Below, one piece after another: positions 1 through 7,907 of a DNA stretch of 10,427 nucleotides. The DNA comes from CBFCZU01 sp965602635 (GTDB lineage: Bacteria; Planctomycetota; Phycisphaerae; SM23-33): assembly GCA_965602635.1 (NCBI GenBank), contig CBFCZU010000153.1, positions 1 to 10,427 of the forward strand, written 5' to 3'. The notes below the pieces were generated by a model that had not been told where the DNA came from, did no database searches, and worked only from the letters and a program-made list of their open reading frames with translations. Position numbers and translations under genes: made by a program. Numbering within the stretch: the first letter of the stretch is position 1; the number at the start of each line of letters is the position of its first letter.

Positions 1-3000
1 CGGTCTCGGCACTGAATAGATCCGTGACCTTGATCGTCCAGTTGCCGGCCGGGTCGTTCCATGCCGCCGGCAGGACAACTTCTCTTGGCTCCTTGCCAAC
101 CAGCACTGACTGATCCCAGCACTTCGCTGGCTGACCCTCCGGCGTGCGAGCACGCAGCTTGATGCAGTGCAAGCCGCGGGCCGCAGGCACGGCGAGCGTC
201 ATCCTGATCGGTGAGCCGCGGCGGGCCTGTCTGGGCGCCGTCGCGGCGATCGGCGGCAGCGGGCCGGGCAGAAGCGCATACAGGGAGGGGCTGCCGGGGG
301 TGATCTCGGTCGTGAACCAGGTGGCCTGCCCCACGGTCAGGCCATTCTTGATGTCATACACCCACGGCCGGGGCGGGTAGGGCCGCCCCGATTCCTTGCG
401 CTGGGGGGAGACCGGCCACTTCTCGCAATCGGGGATGAACGAGGCGCGCCGCATCTGCGTGTCGGTCTGGCGGAAGAACCCGACGATCTGGTAGTCGCCG
501 TTGCGCCACCGCCGGACCTTCACGTTGGCCAAGTAAGGGACCTTCTCCTTCTTGTACTGGGTGAAGTTGAACGCGCGCTCGACGCCCGCGGCATGGAAGA
601 GGCCAAGGAAAAAGACCGCTGCATCGTGAGGCATCTCATCCAGCGTCGCCGTGCCGGCGAGCCCGCGGGTATCGCCACGCACGCGAAAGCTCGAGTGCGG
701 GGCGAAGTTCAGCAGCACGGCCCGGCCCTTGCCAACCGTGTTGACGATGCACACCGGCGCGTCCCCCGCCTTGCCCAGAGCTTCTCCGTTGGTGAGCCGC
801 ACGGTTGGGTCGATCAACACGGGACGGTCGTGCCCCTGGCCGGGCCGGACGAGTTCCAGCTTGCTCAAGCCTAGTGCGCCCGCGATCCTCATGTCGGCGG
901 ATTGCGGGGGTGCGAATCCGCCCTTGACTCCGAAGAGGTCGTCCATGGCAGCGGATGCCCGCTGGCGAGCCCGCTCGTCGTAATTTGCTGGGCGCACATC
1001 GGCCATCACCGTGCCGCCGCCTTCGGCAAACCGACGGATCGCCGCTATCGCCTTGTCGCTCAAGGCCCACGCCTGGGGCAGGATGAGAACCTTGTAGCCG
1101 CGCTTAGCGAACGCGCCGGAGGAGAGGATGCGCTCGGTGACGAAGTCGTACTGCATGTTCAGGTCGTGGATCACGTTCTGCCAGGCCAGGAACGCAGCGT
1201 AGTGGGAGGGATAAGTCTTGTTGCGGGCGCTGCGTCCGTGGACGAAGATCGAGGGATACGAGTAGAGCATCGCGATGCCGTCGTGCTGCATCTCGTAGTG
1301 CAGCAACAGGTCGCCCAGCCCGTCGCGGACGATCTGGGTGTCGTTGAGCATGGCCTGCACGGGTGCCGGCGGCTCCAGATCCGGCCCCTGGAGCCCCTGC
1401 CACGCCCCGATGGCCGACCACATCCAGTACCACACGCTGTCGGCACCGTTCATCACCTGACGCCAGTACCAGCCCTTGTGGCTCACCGCGTCGCTCGAGT
1501 ATCCCATCCAAGAACTACGGATGAAGCTCCGCGGCGCGACGGAGCGGATGAACTCCTCGGTGATCCCCGTGTAGGGCACCCACATGTCCAGCTCGCGGCA
1601 GATCAGCTCCGGGTCGCAGGGGATGCTGGCCAGATGGCCGCTGCCCTCGAAGCCGATGCCGGCGCGCGGGTCGTCGCCCAGCTTGCGGACCCATCCGCGG
1701 CTCTTCTTCGCCATCCGCACGAAGTTGTACCCGCCGAAGTAGCGGAGGTCGTAGCTGCGGGCTGTTCGTCCCGCCTCACTCGATGGCTTGGGCGCGGCCG
1801 GCTTCCTTGCGGCCGGTTCCTTGGGACCCTCCAGCTCCTTGAGGATATCGTCTTCATAGGTTTCACTGACAAGTCCCGGGGCTCGCCCCCCGGGATGGTC
1901 GGAGCCTTGGGCTTGGCAGGGGGCGGGGCTTCCTTGGGGATCTGCTCCGGAGCGACGATCCGGGCATCCCTTGCTACCTTGACCGTGAGCTGGTCGAAGG
2001 ATGTGAAAGCGGTATCCCACGAGCGGTTGAGCGCGCCGATGTCGCCATAGACCTCGCGCAGATAGGCGCGGAGGGCCGCGTCGGTGTTGGGCCCATCGCC
2101 CATGCCGGAGACGCGCCCCTCGTCCCCCAGCGAGTAGCAGAGGACGCCGGAGCCGCGGGAGCGCAGCACGTGCTCGGCGAACCACTTGCCATAGTCGGGC
2201 TGCGGCCATCGCTCGGCATCCCTGGCGTGGACGTTCCCGCCGGTCCAGGGGACGTAGCTCATGCCGTGAGCCGAAGCCGTCAGCGGCGCCGGCGTGTGGT
2301 GCAGGATGGCCGTCACGCCCATATCGGCCAGCTTCTCCATCGCGTAGGGCCCGAGCGTCTCGTCGCCCGGCGCGTCCCAGAGCACGAAGTTGAACCTGCC
2401 ACGGCGACGGCGGGTGATCCGCTGGAAGGCGTACGCGAAGGCGACCTCCTCCTTGCCCTTGAGGAGCTTGGCCTCGACCCGCAGCAAGGCCGGCAGCCAC
2501 GGCTCCGCTCGGAACGAGAACGGCTGTTCCGCCTTGGCGGGCATCTCCTGACGCATGAGCTCGCGGCCGCGGTGGTCCGCCAGGCTCACCCGCAACTGCC
2601 GCCCGGCCGGATCGCCAGCCAGTCGGACTCGTCCTCGAATGGCCTCGCCCACTTCGACGAATGGCGTGTCCACGCCACGCCGGCGGAACTCCGCTTCGTA
2701 GCGGGCCAGGTGCGGCCCCCGGGCCGGCAATGCCTGGCGTGACCGAAGCTCGACCGCCTCGATGGTGACGGCCGACGCGATTCTCAACTCCGCCGTGGCC
2801 CACCCCTCGGCGCCATCGGCGGAGCGGGCGAACGCATCCAGGTGACACGTTCCGGCCCGACCGCGCGGGAGCTCGAAAGCCGCCCGTCCTTCCGCTCCAT
2901 CGGGCGTAAGCCGGCCCAGCTCGGTCTCAACGCCATCCCAGCGGCGCAGCCGAAGCGACACGGTGGTCGCCCCTGGCCTCGCACCTTTCCACGTGACCGT

Positions 3001-3774
3001 GACGGCCTTGGCAGGAAGGTCATGGCGGTCGAGACTGGCCGCGCACGCGATCCCCAACTGGACAGGCGGTTCGCGCTTGGCGGCCCACACGACGGCCCGG
3101 GTCAGCTTCTCCTGCCAGTAGTCATACTCCGTCTCCCAACCGACCCGGTAGGGGATCAGTGGACGGGGAGGCATCTGGACGATGCGCCCTTTGCCGAGCG
3201 CCATGACCTTGACGGCGCCCGTCCCAGTGAGGAATGGCGGTACGTCCTCCAGCACTTGGGCACCCGCGAACAGCTTGCCGTCGTCCGTGCCGATCAACGC
3301 CACGCCGGCGCCGGCCCGGACCTGCTCGAGGAACGGCCTGCGTGCGTCCCGGCTGGCCGGCGCGGAATCCAGCTTGTCCGGGCCGACGTCCTGGAATATG
3401 AGCACGTCGTAGCGGTTATGCATAAGCCTGGCAACGCGGCGACGGCCGGCGTCCCCGCCGAACCAGTACTCGCCGTAGTAACGGTACCAGTAGGCCGCGT
3501 CGAGTTTCAGGTCCACCCGCTGCATCAGCTCGATTGCCTCGCGGGCGTGGGTGTGCATCCCCTCGGACTTGCTGGCCAGCAGATACAGTCCGCGCAGTTG
3601 ACCCGACGCGTACGGCCGTGCCCACGGCGTGTGCGGGGTCTCGTAGTCCATCGTGAGCGTGCAGTAGCGCTTCAGATCGGTCTCAGGGGCCTCCCAGGCG
3701 TGCGCCGGCAGCGAGGCCATCATCGCCACCTCAGCCGCCAGCCACGTTGCCCGCAGGACCTGCTGTCGTGTCAT
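1..3774 (-). CDS. GH42-like beta-galactosidase, secreted, frame-disrupted, 3' end outside window
   Basis: This is a large secreted glycoside hydrolase related to GH42 beta-galactosidases. It starts at ATG 3774, 8 nt after AAGGGG (3783-3788), with a signal peptide ending near Ala-His-Ala (24-26). Residues ~120-235 resemble a glutamine-amidotransferase-like fold (YDVLIFQDVG; GVALIGTDDG). Residues ~240-450 are beta-rich. The TIM barrel begins near residue 460. It contains YSLGDE, whose Glu552 sits like the GH42 acid/base, and YGDIGALNRSWDTAFTSFD (576-594). The frame then moves from codon phase 3774 to phase 1858 at about residue 629 and stays open to base 1. The second part holds SYDLRYFGGYNF, GFEGSG, WYWMWSAIGAW, a trimerisation/amidotransferase-like domain (YKVLILPQAWALS at ~1096; FAEGGGTVMAD at ~1005) and a beta-rich C-terminal region. 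Because both halves read as one conserved protein, I treat them as one gene. It could be a pseudogene or a sequencing error. The family call is firm; the galactosidase substrate is not. Confidence 0.8.
1862..1900 (-). other. Frame change inside the GH42-like gene
   Basis: Upstream of here the protein reads in one frame (…PPPAKPKAPTIPGG), and downstream it reads one base earlier (…SETYEDDILKELE…). The upstream frame continues only as an Arg/Ser-rich stretch to a stop at 1603. The downstream frame continues for about 620 codons with recognisable GH42 motifs. The net change equals loss of one base. The best candidate is the C6 run on the plus strand (1886-1891). Restoring a seventh base gives …TIPGGRAPGLVSETYEDD without a stop. 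Both frames are open for some distance around the site, so its exact position is inferred. Confidence 0.75.
1874..1895. repeat. Perfect 8-bp inverted repeat (hairpin)
   Basis: TCCCGGGG (1874-1881) and CCCCGGGA (1888-1895) form an uninterrupted 8-bp, almost pure G:C stem around a 6-base loop (1882-1887). It lies inside the GH42-like coding sequence and includes the homopolymer where the frame changes. Such a structure is hard to replicate, amplify or sequence, so it could cause a base to be lost in the cell or in the data. It could also be one copy of a dispersed palindromic element; a single window cannot show this. Confidence 0.8.
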
Positions 3775-4100
3775 GAGTGGGGCCCCTTTGTACTCACTCG
3801 ATCACGATCACTCCCCATCCATTGGGATGCAGGCGACACTCGGTCGGGACGTCGTTGTTCACCCCGACCTCGGACGTGCGGCACAGGCAGCACCGAGAGA
3901 CGCAGACAGGCAAGATTCGCCAATAGTGCACACTCCACCGCCGCATCGCCGTTGTAGCCCTGCAAATGCCCGATGAGAAGGACGTGCAGACGTTCGGGCG
4001 CGGGGAACCCCGGTGTGGCTTCGGCAGCAAACCCCGGTTGTGCGTGGAGGGCCACAGCCACCAGAAGGGCTCCAGTGGTTTTCGTCAATTGCTGTATCAT
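3771..4100 (-). CDS. Small secreted protein, unidentified, probably frame-disrupted
   Basis: I do not recognise this gene. It starts at ATG 4100, four bases after the stop of the duplicated-repeat gene, with GGAAAGG (4112-4118) as a weak, distant Shine-Dalgarno. Residues 1-26 look like a signal peptide (MIQQLTKTTGALLVAVALHA, then Phe-Ala-Ala). A short mature part follows (ERLHVLLIGHLQGYNGDAAV, about residues 37-54). In one frame the ORF has 109 codons and ends in TGA overlapping ATG 3774 by four bases, a classic coupling arrangement. Yet from about residue 76 (near 3875) this frame loses its G/C-rich third positions. The next frame takes them over and gives a more protein-like ending (EVGVNNDVPTECRLHPNGWGVIVIE, in pieces: GVNNDVPTEC, LHPNGWGVIVIE), with a stop at 3794-3796. 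I therefore suspect a one-base insertion or a decaying gene. Either way the product is only about 100 residues. Confidence 0.5.
   Translation of the reverse strand: MIQQLTKTTGALLVAVALHAQPGFAAEATPGFPAPERLHVLLIGHLQGYNGDAAVECALLANLACLRLSVLPVPHVRGRGEQRRPDRVSPASQWMGSDRDRVSTKGPHS
3783..3788 (-). promoter_or_regulatory. Shine-Dalgarno of the GH42-like gene
   Basis: The minus strand reads AAGGGG eight bases before ATG 3774. It supports that start and lies either just after or within the end of the small upstream ORF, depending on which of its frames is real. Confidence 0.6.
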
Positions 4101-4104
4101 CGGC

Positions 4105-5754
4105 TCATGGACCTTTCCGGTTGTCGGGTGCAGGGTTGAACCATTGCTCCCAGGTGGGGGCCAGGAAACCCGGTACGCCCTGCAGTTCGATGTCCGCCTC
4201 GATAGTTAAGTGACGCGGGTTGCCCTTGCCGGAGACGAACCGGGTTGATCCGCCCAGTTCCGTGCGCAGGAACCAGATCAGGCCCGACAACCTCGGCGGA
4301 ACGTCCACCACGACTTCCTGCCGTGCCCCGCCCTTGGCGTAGAGCTCGTCAACCAGCCGGTTCGGCGCATGGATCTCCACGCGCAGCGCGTGCTGCGGAT
4401 CCTTGACCTGGACGCCGATGCGGAACTGCTTCGTGCCCTCGGGCACCCGCAGGTACCACTGGCGCACGGTCCCCGTCTCGAGCGAGAACCGCGCCCCGCC
4501 ATCCTCCGTCGGCTGCCCCGCGATCACCACGGGGGTTGCCGGCTCCGTCCAAGGGAACCACCTCACGGCGTCAACGCCCACGCGGTAGACCCCGGCGCCG
4601 GAAGCCGGGATGGTCAGGATTCGGCGTCGGGCATGGTTATCGTACCGGGGCTTCACCTCACCGTCGCTCAACACCTTGCCTTTGGGACTGGTCACGCGCA
4701 TCCGGAAGGGCGTCCGTATCTCCTCGGGCGACGCGAGGTAGGTGCCGGCGCCGATTGTGAGCGGGCGGTTTTCCGGGTTGAGCAGCCAGATGGTGTGCGG
4801 CCCGCGCCAGCCGTTGTAGTCCTCGTCCCCGAGAAACGGCGACGGCGAGCAGATGTAGACCGGATACGGCTCGTGCCACACTCCCTTCTCATCCTTGCGG
4901 TCGGGCCTGCGAATCTCGGACTCGTCGTACACCAGGCGCGGCGCGGGCCTGCCAGTGTCGGGATCGAACCACTGCTCGGGCGCGGAGGCGAAGCACGATG
5001 GCACGCCCTCGAGCGATATCGAGGCGCCACCGTAGTTGTGGCTGTCGCCGCCTACCGCCCAGATGCACCAGAACCGGCCGGCCGAGCCAGGATCCACGTC
5101 AACGCTGCGACTCGTGACGGTGGGTTTCCACGCCCGCGTGAAACCCGGCTGCATCCCCGAGGTCGGGCTCATGTCCAGGGGCTTGCCGCCGAAGACGGCG
5201 TCCACGCGCTGACCGCGCGGGTTGACCACGAAGAACCCGTAGTCCTGGCGGTGGGTGCCGTGGTGCCACACCTTCAACGTGAAGCGCCGCGTGCCCTGCG
5301 GCACGTAGAAGTACCAGCGCCGCGGCAGCATGTTCTCGGTGTGGAACTCGCCGCATACGACCATGCGTTCCAGCGAACTCTCAACCCAGTACAGCCCGTA
5401 GCCGCTCGGCTTGATCTCGATCCGATATACCCTGGGATCGCCCGCGGGGACCGTTATGTCCCCGCTCCCGCTGGGGATCGTGCCTCTGGCCGCTTCCTTC
5501 CCTGCCGGCCCGAGCGCCCGAATCTGGTAAGCGCCCTTGTTGCCCCCGCCGCCGGTCGGCCACATGTGCCGGTGGACGGTCAGCGTGAACGCCCGGCCGT
5601 CAGGGTTGCTCACGCGTATGTCCGGATTCCGCATGAAGAAGTGGCCGGCATCGCCCAGCCAGGAGGACGCGTCCTGTGCGCGCGCCGCTGCCGCCAGCAC
5701 GAAAAGCAGAATCCCTGGCATCGGTCTGGTAATCCGTCTCTGTTTCGTCCCCAT
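4105..5754 (-). CDS. Secreted protein of unknown function with tandem beta-rich repeats (549 aa)
   Basis: I cannot assign a named family. The chosen start, ATG 5754, follows GAGGAG (5761-5766) by six bases and opens directly into a signal peptide (MGTKQRRITR, then PMPGILLFVLAAAARAQ). The frame is open back to 5937, but that part is Arg-rich and overlaps the previous gene. The mature protein is an internal duplication of about 220 residues (~43-267 and ~325-541). Matching landmarks are NPDGRAFTL/NPENRPLTI, VYRIEIKP/VYRVGVDA, WYFYVPQGTRRFTLKV/WYLRVPEGTKQFRIGV and EGVPSCFASAPEQWFDP/QGVPGFLAPTWEQWFNP. The VP-x-GT-x-x-F strands resemble extracellular beta-sandwich domains such as bacterial pre-peptidase C-terminal types. 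No catalytic motif is visible. Lying between the DUF5107 gene and the glycoside hydrolase, it may bind a carbohydrate or act as a structural partner; this is inference. Confidence 0.85.
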   Translation of the reverse strand: MGTKQRRITRPMPGILLFVLAAAARAQDASSWLGDAGHFFMRNPDIRVSNPDGRAFTLTVHRHMWPTGGGGNKGAYQIRALGPAGKEAARGTIPSGSGDITVPAGDPRVYRIEIKPSGYGLYWVESSLERMVVCGEFHTENMLPRRWYFYVPQGTRRFTLKVWHHGTHRQDYGFFVVNPRGQRVDAVFGGKPLDMSPTSGMQPGFTRAWKPTVTSRSVDVDPGSAGRFWCIWAVGGDSHNYGGASISLEGVPSCFASAPEQWFDPDTGRPAPRLVYDESEIRRPDRKDEKGVWHEPYPVYICSPSPFLGDEDYNGWRGPHTIWLLNPENRPLTIGAGTYLASPEEIRTPFRMRVTSPKGKVLSDGEVKPRYDNHARRRILTIPASGAGVYRVGVDAVRWFPWTEPATPVVIAGQPTEDGGARFSLETGTVRQWYLRVPEGTKQFRIGVQVKDPQHALRVEIHAPNRLVDELYAKGGARQEVVVDVPPRLSGLIWFLRTELGGSTRFVSGKGNPRHLTIEADIELQGVPGFLAPTWEQWFNPAPDNRKGP

Positions 5755-5760
5755 CGCTCG

Positions 5761-5766
5761 CTCCTC
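5761..5766 (-). promoter_or_regulatory. Shine-Dalgarno deciding the start at 5754
   Basis: GAGGAG on the minus strand, six bases before ATG 5754. It selects this start over in-frame upstream starts up to 5937, which would overlap the DUF5107 gene and add an Arg-rich stretch before the signal peptide. Confidence 0.7.
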
Positions 5767-5806
5767 GTCTTTCTCAGTTGTGTCCCGGGCCCGATCCACC
5801 GGCCTG

Positions 5807-7888
5807 CTACGGTCCGGCCAATGCTCCCAAGCCCAGCCGGCGAAGCTCCTCTGCGAGATCGACCGGTTCATTCGTCTGCGCCTGCAGTTCCTTGACCTGC
5901 GTCTCAAGGGCCGCTGCCTGCCGGGCATCGCCCGCACCCCTGTGGGCCATGGCCAGCAACGTCAGCGTGACCGGATCGAGGGGGTCCTTCTGATGAATGA
6001 CCCTGAGGCCGTCGAGGGCTTCCCTGGGCTTCCCGCGGAGCAAGGCAATGCCCGCGGCGAGCTGCGCGGCGGGCGCGCTGGCCGGCAGCAGTTGCGCGGC
6101 GCGTTTCGCCGGTTTGGCCGCGCGCTGCTGCTTGCCGAGCGCTGCCAGCGCACGCGCGAGTCCAAGCTGGGCGACGGCGTCGTCGCCCGTTGCCTCAAAC
6201 AGACCGGCCGACGCCTTGGCGTCGCCCTGCCGCCACTTCACCTCGCCGGCCAGCCTGGCGGCGGCGGGGTCTTTCAGCACAGGGGCGAGCACCTCCAGCG
6301 CCTCCGTCAGTTGCTTCTCCTGGAATGCCGCCACCTGTTCCGCCGTCCCGCATCCGGGCCGGTCCGGACCGCGCAATTGGGCGTCCACCATCAGCGACCG
6401 CGCCAGGCCCAGCCGAGCATCGACGAGGTCTGGGGCCTTTCCGAGCAGCTTGCGGTAGCGCTTGGCGCCGTTTCCTGCCAGCGGCTGATATCCGCCGGTG
6501 CCGCCCCGCCACAGAGGGTAGTACTGCTCGGCCCGCAGCGCCTCCCTCAGCTCGTCGGTCTTCCACAGCGAGGTCCCCGCGAACTTCACCTCATGCCGCA
6601 GGCCCGGGTCCGGTTTGCCATCTAGGCGGATCAGCACGCGGCCGGCGGCATCCGTCACCTTGAGCTCCAGCGGCATCCGGCCGGGCTCGCGCCGCACGGT
6701 CTGTCGCAACGGCTTGTCGGGGGAAAGGCCCACTGCGACGCGCCACCAGATGCCGTCGATCCCGCTCAGCGACACGACGGCGTCGGGGACCGGATGCGCC
6801 ATGAACACGCCAACCTCGATCCGGCCGTCGCCGCGCACGAGGTTCAAGGCGCCGTGGACGTTCGCCTCGCGGTAGCCGCCGATTCCGTGGACAGGCATCC
6901 ACACGTCCTCGTAGCGACGCACGCCATAGCCTTCCCACCAAAGGGCATCCTCGTGGACGAGCGCCGGGCTGCTCCACTGCTCGAAGAAGGCCGGCGCGTG
7001 GAAGAGCTTCACCCCACGCTGCTCGCGGCGGTCGAAGAGCCGGGCCAGACCCCGGTCGAGTTCGTGGTAGTAGAATCCCGAGAAACCCCTTTGCACATCA
7101 ACCGCAAAGACGCTGCCGTACCTTCGCGCATACGGCTCCCTCACAGCGTTGCGCCAGAAGCAGACGCTGTCCGTGTCGGCGTCCGGCCAGGGCCAAGGCA
7201 GCACAGCCAGTGTCCCGGCGTTGAAGCCGTGCGGCGCCACATACGGACTGGGGATGATCCATTGGAGATCCTCGCGGGTGGGGAAGAGCGTGTTGATCCA
7301 AGGCGCGAAGCCCATGGCGAAGGGGTTGAGATTGGCATAGCGGTATCCGCTGGTCAGGGCCGAGTTCCCCGGGCGCATCGTGACCCGGTGCATCACGCGC
7401 TGGCGCAGGAACTCGTCCGTCCAGGCCATGATGACCGTTGCCGAGCCGTCGTCGCCCTCCTCGACGCGCCAGTTCCAGTTGTCCGAGAAACTGTTGCCGT
7501 GATGGAAACAGGGGAAGTTGACGATGATGCCGCCGAGCTGGCTGTTGTAGGCGCTGAACCGGCGTTCGACGTTCCACTTGATGGGTTGCTCCACCCTCTG
7601 GAACACGTCCGCATTGGCCGTCTTGTCGAAGACCCGCGCGATCCGCCCGCCGAGGCTCGGGACGATCAAGGCGCGGAGGTACTCGTTCTCGAGCACGACC
7701 TGCTGTACGTCCGCCTCCCGAACGTTCTCGCCCTTCTCGTCGGTGAACTTCCAGGGGATGGTGCCTGCCTTCACAGTCACGGCCCGACCCGCCGCTCCGG
7801 CCGCCGCGCCGTTTGCCGCCATCACGATCGCCAGCAGGCAGGCCCTCCAGTACCATGCCCTGACTTTATTCATGTTGATGGGTGACAT
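5807..7888 (-). CDS. DUF5107 domain protein with C-terminal TPR-like region, secreted
   Basis: This 693-residue protein matches the DUF5107 family, whose fold resembles galactose mutarotase and carbohydrate-processing beta-supersandwiches. The signature is clear: LENEYLRALIVPSLGGRIAR (66-85), then LGGIIVNFPCFHHGNSF (118-134), and aromatic-rich stretches (FFEQWSSP, WWEGYGVRRYEDVW, near 301-330). From about residue 480 the protein becomes Ala/Leu/Arg-rich helical repeats (RLGLARSLM, AQLGLARALAALGK, LTLLAMAHRGAGDARQAAAL), typical of the TPR tail that often follows DUF5107. ATG 7888 is preferred because AAGGA (7898-7902) lies nine bases upstream; an N-terminal signal segment follows (WYWRACLLAIVMAANGAAAG), also reachable from Met6. 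The gene follows the esterase fusion by 19 bases and precedes the duplicated-repeat gene by 52. The biochemical role of DUF5107 is unknown; a part in sugar handling at the cell surface is inferred from fold and neighbours. Confidence 0.88.
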   Translation of the reverse strand: MSPINMNKVRAWYWRACLLAIVMAANGAAAGAAGRAVTVKAGTIPWKFTDEKGENVREADVQQVVLENEYLRALIVPSLGGRIARVFDKTANADVFQRVEQPIKWNVERRFSAYNSQLGGIIVNFPCFHHGNSFSDNWNWRVEEGDDGSATVIMAWTDEFLRQRVMHRVTMRPGNSALTSGYRYANLNPFAMGFAPWINTLFPTREDLQWIIPSPYVAPHGFNAGTLAVLPWPWPDADTDSVCFWRNAVREPYARRYGSVFAVDVQRGFSGFYYHELDRGLARLFDRREQRGVKLFHAPAFFEQWSSPALVHEDALWWEGYGVRRYEDVWMPVHGIGGYREANVHGALNLVRGDGRIEVGVFMAHPVPDAVVSLSGIDGIWWRVAVGLSPDKPLRQTVRREPGRMPLELKVTDAAGRVLIRLDGKPDPGLRHEVKFAGTSLWKTDELREALRAEQYYPLWRGGTGGYQPLAGNGAKRYRKLLGKAPDLVDARLGLARSLMVDAQLRGPDRPGCGTAEQVAAFQEKQLTEALEVLAPVLKDPAAARLAGEVKWRQGDAKASAGLFEATGDDAVAQLGLARALAALGKQQRAAKPAKRAAQLLPASAPAAQLAAGIALLRGKPREALDGLRVIHQKDPLDPVTLTLLAMAHRGAGDARQAAALETQVKELQAQTNEPVDLAEELRRLGLGALAGP

Positions 7889-7897
7889 TGCAGCCAG

Positions 7898-7907
7898 TCC
7901 TTTCCTC
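7898..7907 (-). promoter_or_regulatory. Shine-Dalgarno of the DUF5107 gene, abutting the upstream stop
   Basis: The minus strand reads TGA-GAGGAAAGGA: the stop of the esterase fusion (7908-7910) is followed at once by a purine-rich ribosome binding site, with AAGGA nine bases before ATG 7888. This suggests the two genes are cotranscribed and possibly translationally linked. Confidence 0.65.

Noticed and set aside
1603..1860. Arg/Ser/Ala-rich C-terminal tail of the upstream GH frame
   Set aside because: It is the out-of-frame continuation after the frame break; the neighbouring frame holds the conserved glycoside hydrolase sequence over the same bases.
1874..1895. The hairpin as a transcription terminator
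   Set aside because: It is deep inside a coding region, has no T-run on either side, and conserved coding sequence continues past it.
902..2050. 382-codon plus-strand ORF opposite the GH42-like gene
   Set aside because: It lies entirely opposite conserved GH42-like coding sequence and has low-complexity Val/Arg/Ala composition without a domain.
2842..3957. 371-codon plus-strand ORF
   Set aside because: It is antisense to the signal peptide and amidotransferase-like region of the GH42-like gene and has no protein-family features.
4369..5895. 508-codon plus-strand ORF opposite the duplicated-repeat gene
   Set aside because: It is antisense to a gene with a signal peptide, Shine-Dalgarno and internal homology. 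Its translation is Arg/Pro/His-rich with no recognisable domain, as expected in G+C-rich DNA.
5755..5937. N-terminal extension of the duplicated-repeat protein
   Set aside because: It is Arg-rich, overlaps the DUF5107 gene, puts residues before a clear signal peptide and has no better ribosome binding site than ATG 5754.
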